From the NCBI GenBank assembly GCA_045430275.1, contig JAILXU010000008.1, forward strand, positions 62,001-126,000: a DNA stretch of 64,000 bases, given 5' to 3'. The DNA comes from Oceanobacter sp045430275. GTDB lineage: Bacteria; Pseudomonadota; Gammaproteobacteria; Pseudomonadales; Oceanobacteraceae. This document shows positions 7,449 through 15,834 of the stretch, one piece after another (the stretch's first letter is position 1; every line of letters begins with the position of its first letter). The notes beneath the pieces are model-generated. The model ran no database searches and was not told the DNA's origin. It was given only the letters and a program-made list of their open reading frames with translations. The translations under genes and the position numbers were made by a program.

Positions 7449-8450
7449 TCAGCGCTGTGGAATCAGGGCACCATCCAGGTAGTTGAGCCAGTTCTGGCCC
7501 ATGATTTTTGCCACTTCTTCGTTGCTGAATCCCCGCGCCTGCAATCCGGCAGTCAGGTGGGGGAAATCCCGGCTGTCGCGGAACCACGACAGCGGACGGG
7601 GCCAGTCGGCATTGGATTTGGAGCCTTCGCCGTAATCTTTCTCTTTCGACCAGCGACCATTGCGCATCCATTCCAGTACCGAGAGCGGTTGTTCCTGGCA
7701 CAGATCCGTACCGATGCCGATATGGTCGATGCCCATCAGGTCGGCGGTGCTGGCGACCATGTCGCAGAAGTCTTCGAGTGTGCAGTCCGGGCCGTTTTTC
7801 AGGTGGAATGGATACAGGCTGAACCCTAATAAGCCGCCCGACTCGCCCAATGCTTTCAACACCGTGTCAGACTTATTGCGTTTCGCTGCGTGAAAGCTGG
7901 TGGGATTGGCGTGTGAAATCACAATCGGACGCTCTGACAGCTCAATCGCATCGAGTGTGCTGCGCTCGCCACTGTGGCTCATGTCCACCACCATGCCGAC
8001 GCGATTCATCTCCTTGATGACCTGCTTGCCAAAGCGGGTGACACCGCTGTCTTCGGCTTCGTAACAACCGCAGGCCAGCAGGCTCTGGTTGTTGTAGGTC
8101 AGCTGCATGATCATCAGGTTCAGCTCACGCATCACCTCGACCATGCCTATGTCATCTTCAATCGGCGAGCAGTTCTGCGCGCCAAACATGATGCCCACTT
8201 TGCCCAACTCTTTCGCCAGGCGGATATCCGCCGTGCTTTTGATCGGCATGATCAGGTCGCTGTTGTATTCGAAGTGACGGTTCCACTCAGCAATACGCAA
8301 CAGCGTTTCACGAATCTGTTCGTGGTAGACGATGGTGACGTGCACCATGGTGACGCCGCCTTCACGCAGTTGTTCGAAGATCGGGCGATTCCAGTTGGAG
8401 TACTGGAGGCCATCCACCACGATCAGCTCTTGATGCAGATTAGGGCTCAT
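7449..8450 (-). CDS. M19 membrane-dipeptidase-like amidohydrolase with altered metal site
   Basis: A 333-residue protein of the M19 (renal dipeptidase) fold. Recognisable are the region with E98, QLTYNNQSLLACGCYE, DMSHSGERS with H159, ISHANPTSFH with H180, and GIGTDL with D249. The N-terminal metal motif of true dipeptidases (usually DGHND-like, a His-x-Asp) reads DGLQYSNW here, so two metal ligands are missing. The same loss occurs in Pseudomonas M19-like proteins encoded near glycine-betaine/dimethylglycine genes, as far as I recall. It probably has one metal or a different reaction on a small amide or N-substituted compound. It has no signal peptide, so it is cytoplasmic. It starts at 8450 with GGAGC upstream, 12 bases after the aldehyde dehydrogenase stop, so the two are co-transcribed. 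Confidence 0.82.
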   Translation of the reverse strand: MSPNLHQELIVVDGLQYSNWNRPIFEQLREGGVTMVHVTIVYHEQIRETLLRIAEWNRHFEYNSDLIMPIKSTADIRLAKELGKVGIMFGAQNCSPIEDDIGMVEVMRELNLMIMQLTYNNQSLLACGCYEAEDSGVTRFGKQVIKEMNRVGMVVDMSHSGERSTLDAIELSERPIVISHANPTSFHAAKRNKSDTVLKALGESGGLLGFSLYPFHLKNGPDCTLEDFCDMVASTADLMGIDHIGIGTDLCQEQPLSVLEWMRNGRWSKEKDYGEGSKSNADWPRPLSWFRDSRDFPHLTAGLQARGFSNEEVAKIMGQNWLNYLDGALIPQR

Positions 8451-8462
8451 AAGCTTGCTCCA

Positions 8463-9908
8463 TTACGCACGCAGGTAAGTGGTTTTCACAACGGTGTAAA
8501 ACTCTTTGGCGTAGCTACCCTGCTCTCGTGGGCCAAAACTGGAATCCTTGCGGCCACCAAACGGCACGTGATAGTCGGTGCCAGCGGTTGGCAGATTCAC
8601 CATCACGCAGCCGGTTTTGGCGTTGCGTTTGAAGTCGGTTGCGTATTTCAGGGACTCGGTGCAAATGCCACCGGTCAGACCAAAATTGGTATCGTTCAGA
8701 GTGGCCAGTGCTTCGTCGTAGTCTTTCACCTTGATCACGCAGGCGATTGGCGCGAACGCTTCTTCACGGTTGATGCGCATGGCATTGGTGGTTTCGGTGA
8801 ACAGTGCTGGCTGCATGTAGTAGCCATCGGTGTCTTCGTTCAGGACATCACCGCCGTAGACCAGATGGCCACCCTCTGCTTTGGCCAGCTCCAGGTATTC
8901 CAGGTTCTGTTCCATCTGACGGGCGTCTGCGACTGCGCCAATGTGAACGCCTTCTTTCAGCGGATGGCCCACAACCAGTTTCTGCATGCGTGCAACCATC
9001 GCTTCAACGAAACGATCATGAATGCCTTCGGTAACGATCAAACGGGAAGATGCCGTGCACTTCTGCCCCGTACCACCAAATGCACCACCGACAGCGCATT
9101 CAACCGCGTTATCCAGATCGGCATCGTCGAGAACAACCAGAGCATTTTTGGAACCCATTTCCAGTTGGCACTTGACCAGATTAACGGCGGTTGCGGCGGC
9201 GACTTTGCGGCCGGTTTCCAGCGAGCCAGTAAAGGTCAGAGCGTTAATGCCACGGGAGTTGATCAGAACATCACCGACCTGAGCGCCAGGGCCCATGACC
9301 AGATTGAACGTACCTGCTGGCAAGCTTTGGCGGGAGATGATTTCAGTCAGCGCCCAGGCTGAGGCAGGCACCTGATTGGCGGGCTTCCAGACGACAGCGT
9401 TACCGAATGCCAGAGCCGGAGCGATCTTCCAGGCACCGGTTGCGGTTGGGAAGTTCCAGGGGGTGATGATGCCAACAACACCAACTGGCTCGCGGCGGGT
9501 TTCAATTTCGATACCCGGACGTACCGAGTCGGCGGTTTCACCCATCTGGCGCAGCACTTCGGCAGCGTAATAGTGGAAGAACTGACCGGAGCGGTAGGTT
9601 TCGCCAGCACCTTCTGCCAGGGTTTTTCCTTCTTCGCGGGCCAGAATCTCGCCCAGTTCGTCTTTTCGGGCAATCAGTTCATCACCAATCGCCATCAGTA
9701 CGGAGTAGCGTTGTTCCAGACCGCTTTTTTCCCACTCTTTCTGACCTTGAGCGGCAGCGGCAATGGCCGCTTCGGTTTGTGCCTTGTCGGCCTGAGCGTA
9801 ATGACCGATGACATCACTGGTGTCGGCCGGGCTGATATTGGCCACGCTGCCCTGGTTGCCGTCTACCCACTCACCCGCAATGTAATTTTGAAAAACTGAA
9901 TTAGACAT
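8463..9908 (-). CDS. NAD(P)-dependent aldehyde dehydrogenase
   Basis: A 481-residue class of the ALDH superfamily with all catalytic residues: N152 in TPWNFP, K175 in KPAN, the FTGSLETG cofactor loop (226-233), E250 in LEMGSKN and the nucleophile C284 in GQKCTASSR. It oxidises an aldehyde to the acid. The sequence type is near alpha-ketoglutarate-semialdehyde and related semialdehyde dehydrogenases; a sulfoacetaldehyde or aminoaldehyde substrate is possible given the neighbours. The start at 9908 has GGAGGT five bases upstream; an in-frame TTG at 9920 is less likely. It is the first gene of the minus-strand operon and is divergent from a LysR regulator, its probable controller. Confidence 0.93.
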   Translation of the reverse strand: MSNSVFQNYIAGEWVDGNQGSVANISPADTSDVIGHYAQADKAQTEAAIAAAAQGQKEWEKSGLEQRYSVLMAIGDELIARKDELGEILAREEGKTLAEGAGETYRSGQFFHYYAAEVLRQMGETADSVRPGIEIETRREPVGVVGIITPWNFPTATGAWKIAPALAFGNAVVWKPANQVPASAWALTEIISRQSLPAGTFNLVMGPGAQVGDVLINSRGINALTFTGSLETGRKVAAATAVNLVKCQLEMGSKNALVVLDDADLDNAVECAVGGAFGGTGQKCTASSRLIVTEGIHDRFVEAMVARMQKLVVGHPLKEGVHIGAVADARQMEQNLEYLELAKAEGGHLVYGGDVLNEDTDGYYMQPALFTETTNAMRINREEAFAPIACVIKVKDYDEALATLNDTNFGLTGGICTESLKYATDFKRNAKTGCVMVNLPTAGTDYHVPFGGRKDSSFGPREQGSYAKEFYTVVKTTYLRA

Positions 9909-10005
9909 GTTGACCTCCAATGATTGTTAAAATCATCTTAGGTCGGCACCGGAAATAATAATAATTAATAATTAATATTTGACGATAAGGATTTCTTATT
10001 TGTAT

Positions 10006-10018
10006 ATTGAATATCAAT
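10006..10018. promoter_or_regulatory. Possible LysR-type operator between the aldehyde dehydrogenase and LysR genes
   Basis: The small dyad ATTGA-ATA-TCAAT lies in the 164-base AT-rich divergent promoter region. LysR proteins usually bind T-N11-A dyads of this size between their own gene and the target. No experimental support; chosen by position and symmetry. Confidence 0.35.
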
Positions 10019-10072
10019 CAATAAGTCGTTTTTTACGCCTGACAACCATCAATAAAAACAAAAGGTGTCACT

Positions 10073-10981
10073 ATGCTGCCCGAATTAAAAATCACCCAAT
10101 TACGACATTTTGTCTGGGTGGCAGAGCTGAAAGGTTTTCATATTGCGGCAGAAAAGGCGCATAGAACCCAGCCAGCTATTTCTCTTTCTATACGGGATCT
10201 GGAAAACAAGCTGGGAGAAACCTTGTTTGAAAAGCATAAAGCCAAAACAACCAAGGCCGAGCTAACCCCTTTCGGTCAGGATTTTCTGTCCCGTGCCAAG
10301 GAGCTGATCGAACATCATGATCGCATTGTTCAGGATATGATGTTGTTGTCGAAACACAAAACGGGGCACCTGCGTCTGGCCTCTGTGCCATCCATCGCCA
10401 GCCGTATGTTGCCCGACATTCTGTCTCGCTTTGCCGATAGCGCCCCTGATTTGCACATCAGTTTCTACGATGACAACGCCGGAGCGGTGTTGAAAATGGT
10501 TGAAAACAAACAAGTCGATTTTGGCATCGCCAGCATGTGGGAAGCGGCTGAGCACAGCGACAAGACCTTCACGCCCATTTGGGAAGACAAAATCGGGGTG
10601 GTTTGCCGCAATGATCACCCACTGGCCGGGCGGAAGGAGCTGAACTGGCAAGAACTGCGGGATCATAAACTGATTGGTAACGGCACATCGCGTCTGCTTC
10701 GGGATACTGAGGCCGAACCTCTGCTGTCTTCTTCTCAGTTCTACGTGTCCAATATGATCTCATTGATTGCCATGCTTGAGCAGGGCCTGGGCATTACAAC
10801 GCTCCCCTGGTTTGCCTTTCCTGAAGGCAATGCCAATCTGGCTTTTATTCCATTACAAGACCCTTATATTCTGCGTCAGATTGGCATTATCCAATTAAGT
10901 AATAAAACACTGACCCCGGCTGCAAATTCCCTGATTCAGTTCATTGTTGAAAATGCGCGCCAAAATCAGATTCAATCATGA
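10073..10981 (+). CDS. LysR-family transcriptional regulator
   Basis: A 302-residue regulator with an N-terminal winged helix (ITQLRHFVWVAELKGFHIAAEKAH, recognition part TQPAISLSIRDLENKLG) and a C-terminal co-inducer-binding domain (GHLRLASVPSIASRMLPDIL, LIAMLEQGLGITTLPW). It is transcribed away from the aldehyde dehydrogenase-M19-BCCT operon, the classic arrangement for a LysR activator and its target. The inducer would be a compound of that pathway; no motif reveals it. The downstream pair of unknown genes starts 211 bases later on the same strand and may belong to the same regulon. Confidence 0.92.
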   Translation: MLPELKITQLRHFVWVAELKGFHIAAEKAHRTQPAISLSIRDLENKLGETLFEKHKAKTTKAELTPFGQDFLSRAKELIEHHDRIVQDMMLLSKHKTGHLRLASVPSIASRMLPDILSRFADSAPDLHISFYDDNAGAVLKMVENKQVDFGIASMWEAAEHSDKTFTPIWEDKIGVVCRNDHPLAGRKELNWQELRDHKLIGNGTSRLLRDTEAEPLLSSSQFYVSNMISLIAMLEQGLGITTLPWFAFPEGNANLAFIPLQDPYILRQIGIIQLSNKTLTPAANSLIQFIVENARQNQIQS

Positions 10982-11192
10982 TTAGTGGGGTTCTTTAATG
11001 GGTTTTGCAGTAACCCTTTATATATACATTAATACTATTCTTAGATTATAAGTTTTGCTTATCGGCTGATATAACCTTTTGATTTGTAGGTTTTTGTTTA
11101 TTTGCGCATGATGAATGAGTCGCTAGGGATATTGCTGCTGGACTCCATGCCAGCCATTAAGAATCAAGATGTGTTGCAAGAGGATTATAATA

Positions 11193-12914
11193 ATGACAAC
11201 GCCTGCTGCTATCCTCGCCTCGCTGAGGGGTGATCACGCTCTGCCATTACGGCCAGCGAACCAGGTGATGGACCTGGAGCGCCTGGGCTCCCTGCATCAA
11301 AGCCGCCTGAGTTTCATGCGCACTCTGGTACGCCGGATCATGAAAGAACGTTGGCAAATTGCCCCCAGCCTGTTGCAACTGGATGCTCAGGGCTATGGCA
11401 CCGTTGTTTATCAGGTTCGCGCCCCGCACGGTGTGTTCAGTTTTGTACTGTTCTCCAGCTACCTGTCTCCAGAAGAACGTAATGATCGGGTGATTGCAAC
11501 GCAGTGGGATCTGACCATGGCGCTGGTGGAAGGCACCGTGGATGACGTGTACCTGGAGAAGTTGCGCCAGAATGTTCCCAGGCAAGAAGCCGGGCGTGTG
11601 GATGCGCGCGTGTTTGTGCTGTCTCGTGCCAATCGCAGCGCTCGCAACTTTGATTATGTTGTTGATCAGTTGGCCCGAGGTGAACAGCCGGATGTGGACA
11701 GGATCGCCAGCGTTGGTTATCTGTATCGCACCACAGCAGTTTACGGCAGTGGCAAGCTGGGTATGGCGGACTGGGAAAAGGTTCGCACTCGACACAAAGA
11801 CTTTGCCCGGCCATTTGCCGGTGAAATGTTTGTCTGTCTGATGCTGCGTAACTTCAGCCTGATGCAGGCTGAACACATTGCCAGACACAAGTCCCCGACT
11901 CGCTTTACGCCTCTGAACCCCGAGATAAAACGCTATTTTGGCATTGGCAATTCCACGGGTTTGGGCATGGCACCGTATCTGGTGAATCATCCTCTGTTGA
12001 TCAATCAATGGATTGAAATGCGGGAATTGGCGCTGGCACGTGTGCGCACGCTGGGTCATGTCGATGACAGTATCAAACAACAATTGAACAAGCTGATTGA
12101 TCGTTGCAGCACACATATGGCTGAAACGGAAACAGAAGATGACTGGCAAACGGATAACAACACCGCTGTGCGCCAAGACCTTCTGGCTCTGAAACAGTAC
12201 GTTGATGAGGATTTTGAAGGCTGGGATGCACTGCTGACCTGGAGTGAAGCACACTGCTCCTTGCAAGGTCAGGAAATGCTGGTGTCCATCATGCTGGAGT
12301 TGTATCCAGAGCTGGTGGATGAGCTGGAAGAGTTTCACAGTGCAGAAGAAATGCTGGATCTTGACCCGCTGATGCCACTCCATGAGCTGAAGCGCATCAT
12401 TGAAACCCGCTACGACTGGGCTTTGGATATTGATTTTGAGGTCGAAGGGGCGCGTGAGACTTGCTGGTATCGTTCGGAAGAAAAAATGGAACCCCGCCTG
12501 GGCAGCATTGCGGATCTGGAAGCCAAAGACAAACAGATGGCGCTGGGTGTTGGCTATGCGGTTCACAAGTGCTACAGCCAGCTTTGTGAGTACATGAACG
12601 AACATGCAAACCATACAACCGCTCGCTTTATGGTCGCCCGCCCGAAAATGCGCGGCATTGTTCGCCGTATCCAGAGCATGAATCGCTGCACATATGGCGA
12701 TATTCAGGCCAATTTACTCGATCAGAATGTACTGCCGATGCACTTGCTGCGCTGCAAGTTGGCTTTTTTCGGGGTAAGCAAATTTGACCCGCGCTCACGC
12801 CTGTGGGTTCGAAATACCATGTTTCAGGGCGCGCCGTTACTGGAAGATATTGGCAAGCCTTTCAGTGATGACTGGTTTATGCCGCTGGCACCTCAGCAAT
12901 CGGGAGAAAAGTAA
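11193..12914 (+). CDS. Conserved-looking protein of unknown function, 573 residues
   Basis: A large soluble protein that I do not recognise. It is rich in charged residues, has no signal peptide or membrane segment, and looks mostly helical. Visible features are an N-terminal part with RRIMKERWQIAPSLLQLD and YGTVVYQVRAPHGVFSFVLF, a mid region with KRYFGIGNSTGLGMAPYLV, an acidic stretch (HMAETETEDDW), and a C-terminal part with RKM-like basic motifs (ARPKMRGIVRRIQSM). The GIGNSTGLGM segment may bind a nucleotide or phosphate, but it is not a standard P-loop. I start at 11193 because AAGAGGA lies nine bases upstream; 11169 is an alternative. It overlaps the DUF3726-like gene by one base (TAATG), so the two act together. 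Location beside a LysR-controlled catabolic operon hints at a metabolic role. Confidence 0.75.
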   Translation: MTTPAAILASLRGDHALPLRPANQVMDLERLGSLHQSRLSFMRTLVRRIMKERWQIAPSLLQLDAQGYGTVVYQVRAPHGVFSFVLFSSYLSPEERNDRVIATQWDLTMALVEGTVDDVYLEKLRQNVPRQEAGRVDARVFVLSRANRSARNFDYVVDQLARGEQPDVDRIASVGYLYRTTAVYGSGKLGMADWEKVRTRHKDFARPFAGEMFVCLMLRNFSLMQAEHIARHKSPTRFTPLNPEIKRYFGIGNSTGLGMAPYLVNHPLLINQWIEMRELALARVRTLGHVDDSIKQQLNKLIDRCSTHMAETETEDDWQTDNNTAVRQDLLALKQYVDEDFEGWDALLTWSEAHCSLQGQEMLVSIMLELYPELVDELEEFHSAEEMLDLDPLMPLHELKRIIETRYDWALDIDFEVEGARETCWYRSEEKMEPRLGSIADLEAKDKQMALGVGYAVHKCYSQLCEYMNEHANHTTARFMVARPKMRGIVRRIQSMNRCTYGDIQANLLDQNVLPMHLLRCKLAFFGVSKFDPRSRLWVRNTMFQGAPLLEDIGKPFSDDWFMPLAPQQSGEK

Positions 12915-13663
12915 TGCACATTTCCATGAATGAGTTGAGTGCTGCCTTGCGCCGCTGTTTTGAGGCCACCGGGTACTTTGTTGGTAACTACGAAGACGCC
13001 GCCAGTATGATTTTCTGGCTGGAGAAACACGGTTTGCAAGGTCTGGAGGAGTTGGCGCGCGCCCTGCCCTACATTGATCAGGATCGCCAGAAGCCACTCA
13101 GCAGCATGGTGTATGAAGACAGCACCTCTGCGATTATTGACAGTCATGGTCGAAGTGCCTTGAACTGTATTGCAGCAGCGGTGGATCTGGCCCATGCCAA
13201 AGCGCTGGATAATGGCATTGCTACGGTGAAGGTTCATAACTGCCACAATCGAAAGTTTATTCTGAAAGCACTGACCGATTGTGGTCGTCGTGGCATCAGT
13301 GTGGCGGCTTACTGGCAGAATGGCAGTGAGGTTATCACCGAGCATACTGCTGCCATCAAGGCCGGTGATCGCTACCCGAGTTACAGCGAAGCAACCACCA
13401 ATTTGAAATCGGATGGCGTTGAAGCTCAGGGTTTGACCATTATCTGCAGTTCGCGGGTAGATCTGACGTCTTCTTTGCAGGAATCCAAAGGCAATACGGG
13501 AGCACTCAGTCTTGATTCGGGTCAGGTTGCTTTCAACAAGGAGCGAACCGTAGAGTCCGGTATTAATATCAATGACAGCCTTTGGGCTGAAATCAACCGG
13601 CTGGGTGCGGGTGTGCTGGTGAGTTCCAGTGAACAGTCTCGTCAGGGGGCTGGTGGTCGTTAG
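12914..13663 (+). CDS. DUF3726-like protein, partner of the preceding gene
   Basis: A 249-residue protein whose N-terminal part (MNELSAALRRCFEATGYF, then DAASMIFWLEKHGLQGLEELARAL) resembles DUF3726, and more distantly the N-terminal helices of the malate/L-lactate dehydrogenase (Ldh_2) fold. The middle (GRSALNCIAAAVDLAHAKALDNGIATVKVHNCHNRKFI) also recalls that fold, where substrate and NAD(P) sit at a subunit interface. Catalytic residues of the dehydrogenases are not evident, so it may be a structural relative or an inactive one. The start overlaps the previous stop (TAATG). A terminator follows about 60 bases after the stop, closing a two-gene operon. Family assignment is tentative. Confidence 0.6.
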   Translation: MHISMNELSAALRRCFEATGYFVGNYEDAASMIFWLEKHGLQGLEELARALPYIDQDRQKPLSSMVYEDSTSAIIDSHGRSALNCIAAAVDLAHAKALDNGIATVKVHNCHNRKFILKALTDCGRRGISVAAYWQNGSEVITEHTAAIKAGDRYPSYSEATTNLKSDGVEAQGLTIICSSRVDLTSSLQESKGNTGALSLDSGQVAFNKERTVESGININDSLWAEINRLGAGVLVSSSEQSRQGAGGR

Positions 13664-13724
13664 TCGCTTTATGTTTTTCGCCTCTATGTTTTGCTCCTCT
13701 GTCAGCGCACCACTCGCTGGCTTT

Positions 13725-13747
13725 AGCCTCCGTCAGGGGGCTTTTTT
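13725..13747 (+). terminator. Rho-independent terminator of the DUF3726-like operon
   Basis: The stem AGCCTCC/GGGGGCT with loop GTCA and one G-T pair is followed by TTTTTG. Confidence 0.75.
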
Positions 13748-13854
13748 GTTCCTGGCTGGTTTAAAAAACAGTTAGAACAACAGTTAAAACAACACTGCGG
13801 GTGGCTGATATGATGTGACTTTCCATTCCATTAGAGTCAGGTTCTTATCCGTCC

Positions 13855-15072
13855 ATGAATCGCGCCCCTCTTCCCTTTTTTGACAGCATCCATCAACTGA
13901 CCAATCCGGCAGACGATGCCAGACAGGCGTTAGTGGTGCATGTTGAGGCTGCATCAAATGATATGGCCGATGATTTACTGCGAAGCTTTGGTTTTCTGAT
14001 GAGCTATAACGGTTCTACGGCCACGTTCAACAGTTATCGGCGCGAGGTTGAGCGACTGTTGCAATGGACACATTACGTGCGTCATGCCAGCTTGAAGCAG
14101 CTTGGGCGTCAGGACATGGAAGAGTTTATTCAGTTTTGTCAGTCCCCGCCCAGGCAGTGGATCGGCACCAAACAGGTGGCTCGTTTCAAAAAACAGGACG
14201 GTACTCGCAAGCCCAATTCTGAATGGCGGCCCTTTGTCGTTGCTTCTGGAAAACGCGTTGAGGAGTTTGAGCTGTCCCGAAAGAGTGTTCAGGCTTTGTT
14301 TGCGGTGTTATCTACCTACTTTAACTATCTTCTGCAGGATGGCTATCTTGAAGCCAACCCTATTGCTCTGGTGCGTCAGCGCAGTCGTTTTGTACAAAAG
14401 CACGCCTATATGGCCCCGATTCGCCGAATCAGTAATTTGCAGTGGGATTACATTCTCGAAACGGTTGAGCAATTGGCGCAGCAGCACCCACAGGAGCATG
14501 AGCGCTCTCTCTTTGTGATTCGATGTTTGTTTGGCATGTACCTGCGTATTTCCGAGCTGGTGGCCGACGAGCGTTCGACTCCTGTCATGGAAGATTTCCA
14601 GTCAGACGCCGATGGTCATTGGTGGCTTCGAGTGGTTGGCAAGGGCAATAAGGCGCGAATGGTCACGGTGTCTGACGACATGCTGACTGCCGTAAAACGT
14701 TATCGCCTGACACGGGGGTTGTCTCCCCTGCCATTTGCAGGCGATCGAGCGCCATTAGTCCCCAAACTCAAAGGTCGAGGGCCAGTGACCAGTACACGAC
14801 AGGTTCGCTATCTGGTGCAGTTTTGTTTTGATCAGGCGTATCAGAGAATGGTAGCGGAAGGATTGACAGAGGATGCGCAGGAATTGAAAGTAGCCACGGT
14901 GCATTGGCTGAGACATACGGGAATATCAGAAGATGTTCAGATCCGACCCAAAGAGCACGTCAAGGAAGACGCTGGGCATGCCAGTATGGCAACAACGGAT
15001 CGGTACATTAATACGGAAATGCGCGAACGCCATGCCAGCGCTCGCCACAAAAAGTTGAAGCCGGACTTTTAA
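13855..15072 (+). CDS. Tyrosine-type site-specific recombinase/integrase
   Basis: A 405-residue recombinase. The N-terminal part (about 40-170) is a SAM-like core-binding domain. The catalytic part holds the R-K-H-R-H-Y set: R231 in GMYLRISEL, K264/K266 in VGKGNKARM, H350 and R353 in HWLRHTG, H375 in DAGHAS and Y384 in TDRYI. It is longer than XerC/XerD (about 300 residues) and looks like stand-alone phage/integron-type integrases. No phage genes, excisionase, att repeats or tRNA gene lie beside it, and a housekeeping gene follows 15 bases away on the other strand. It may be a remnant of an old island or a domesticated recombinase. A hairpin overlaps its stop codon. Confidence 0.9.
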   Translation: MNRAPLPFFDSIHQLTNPADDARQALVVHVEAASNDMADDLLRSFGFLMSYNGSTATFNSYRREVERLLQWTHYVRHASLKQLGRQDMEEFIQFCQSPPRQWIGTKQVARFKKQDGTRKPNSEWRPFVVASGKRVEEFELSRKSVQALFAVLSTYFNYLLQDGYLEANPIALVRQRSRFVQKHAYMAPIRRISNLQWDYILETVEQLAQQHPQEHERSLFVIRCLFGMYLRISELVADERSTPVMEDFQSDADGHWWLRVVGKGNKARMVTVSDDMLTAVKRYRLTRGLSPLPFAGDRAPLVPKLKGRGPVTSTRQVRYLVQFCFDQAYQRMVAEGLTEDAQELKVATVHWLRHTGISEDVQIRPKEHVKEDAGHASMATTDRYINTEMRERHASARHKKLKPDF

Positions 15073-15081
15073 CCCGGCTTC
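15057..15081. terminator. Hairpin shared by convergent integrase and phaB genes
   Basis: The perfect stem GAAGCCGG/CCGGCTTC with a 9-base loop covers the integrase stop codon. On the minus strand it is followed by AACTTTTTG, so it can end phaB transcription; on the plus strand the tail is poor. Confidence 0.5.
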
Positions 15082-15087
15082 AGAGAC

Positions 15088-15834
15088 TTAGCTCATGTGC
15101 TGGCCGCCGTTGGCAGACAGGTTGGTACCTGTGATGAAGCCAGCGTTGTCATTAACCAGGAAGCTGATCACTTGACCGATTTCTTCAGGCTCACCAAAGC
15201 GACCTACCGGGATGCCGGTCAGGATCTGATTACGGATATCTTCTGGAACATCCATGATCATCTTGGTAGCAATATAGCCAGGAGAAACGGTGTTAACGGT
15301 AATGCCTTTTGAAGCAACTTCTTGCGCTACGGCTTTTGTAAAACCGTGCATGCCCGCTTTTGCAGCAGAATAGTTAGCTTGACCGAATTGACCTTTCTCA
15401 GCGTTCACAGAGGAAATATTAATAATGCGGCCCCATTTTTTGGCCAGCATGTCGTTGATAACCAGACGCGTCATGAAAAATACAGACGTCAGGTTGGTGG
15501 CGATAACATCATGCCACATTTCAGGAGTCATTCTTTTCAGGGTTGTATCGCGAGTAATACCGCCATTGTTTACGAGAACATCAACAGTGCCAAAATCCTT
15601 GCGGATATTATCGATGCATTCTTCACAGGATTCCCAATCCGTAATGTTACCGAAACCCAGGGCGATGTCGTAGCCTTCTGATTTCAGTTTTTCTTGCCAT
15701 GCCAGAGCCTTCTCGTGCTGGCCACCAGAGTAATACCCGGCAACAACCTGATAGCCATCATCATGAAGTTGCTTGCAAATTGCTGTACCGATACCACCGG
15801 TTCCACCTGTGACCAATGCGACACGTTTTGACAT
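15088..15834 (-). CDS. phaB: Acetoacetyl-CoA reductase
   Basis: A 248-residue short-chain dehydrogenase. It has the cofactor glycine motif TGGTGGIG near the start, NNGGITRD, the catalytic Ser in NISSVNAEKGQFGQ and the Tyr-x-x-x-Lys in YSAAKAG, plus the PGYIATKM segment typical of PhaB/PhbB and not of FabG. It reduces acetoacetyl-CoA to (R)-3-hydroxybutyryl-CoA with NADPH for polyhydroxybutyrate synthesis in the cytoplasm. The start at 15834 has AGGAGTG upstream; longer in-frame extensions lack one. No phaA, phaC or phasin gene is next to it, so the other polymer genes are elsewhere. Confidence 0.9.
   Translation of the reverse strand: MSKRVALVTGGTGGIGTAICKQLHDDGYQVVAGYYSGGQHEKALAWQEKLKSEGYDIALGFGNITDWESCEECIDNIRKDFGTVDVLVNNGGITRDTTLKRMTPEMWHDVIATNLTSVFFMTRLVINDMLAKKWGRIINISSVNAEKGQFGQANYSAAKAGMHGFTKAVAQEVASKGITVNTVSPGYIATKMIMDVPEDIRNQILTGIPVGRFGEPEEIGQVISFLVNDNAGFITGTNLSANGGQHMS

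Noticed and set aside
7974..9362. A 462-codon plus-strand frame opposite the M19-like and aldehyde dehydrogenase genes
   Set aside because: It lies antisense to two genes with complete catalytic motifs. The translated sequence is His/Phe-rich low-grade text with no domain, typical of a mirror frame.
11247..12614. A 455-codon minus-strand frame opposite the 573-residue unknown gene
   Set aside because: The plus-strand frame has a ribosome site and a coupled downstream gene. The minus frame has neither and shows no recognisable family.
13855..15072. A prophage or genomic island anchored by the integrase
   Set aside because: No phage structural, excision or regulatory genes, no tRNA gene, and no flanking direct repeats were seen. 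Only the recombinase itself is supported.
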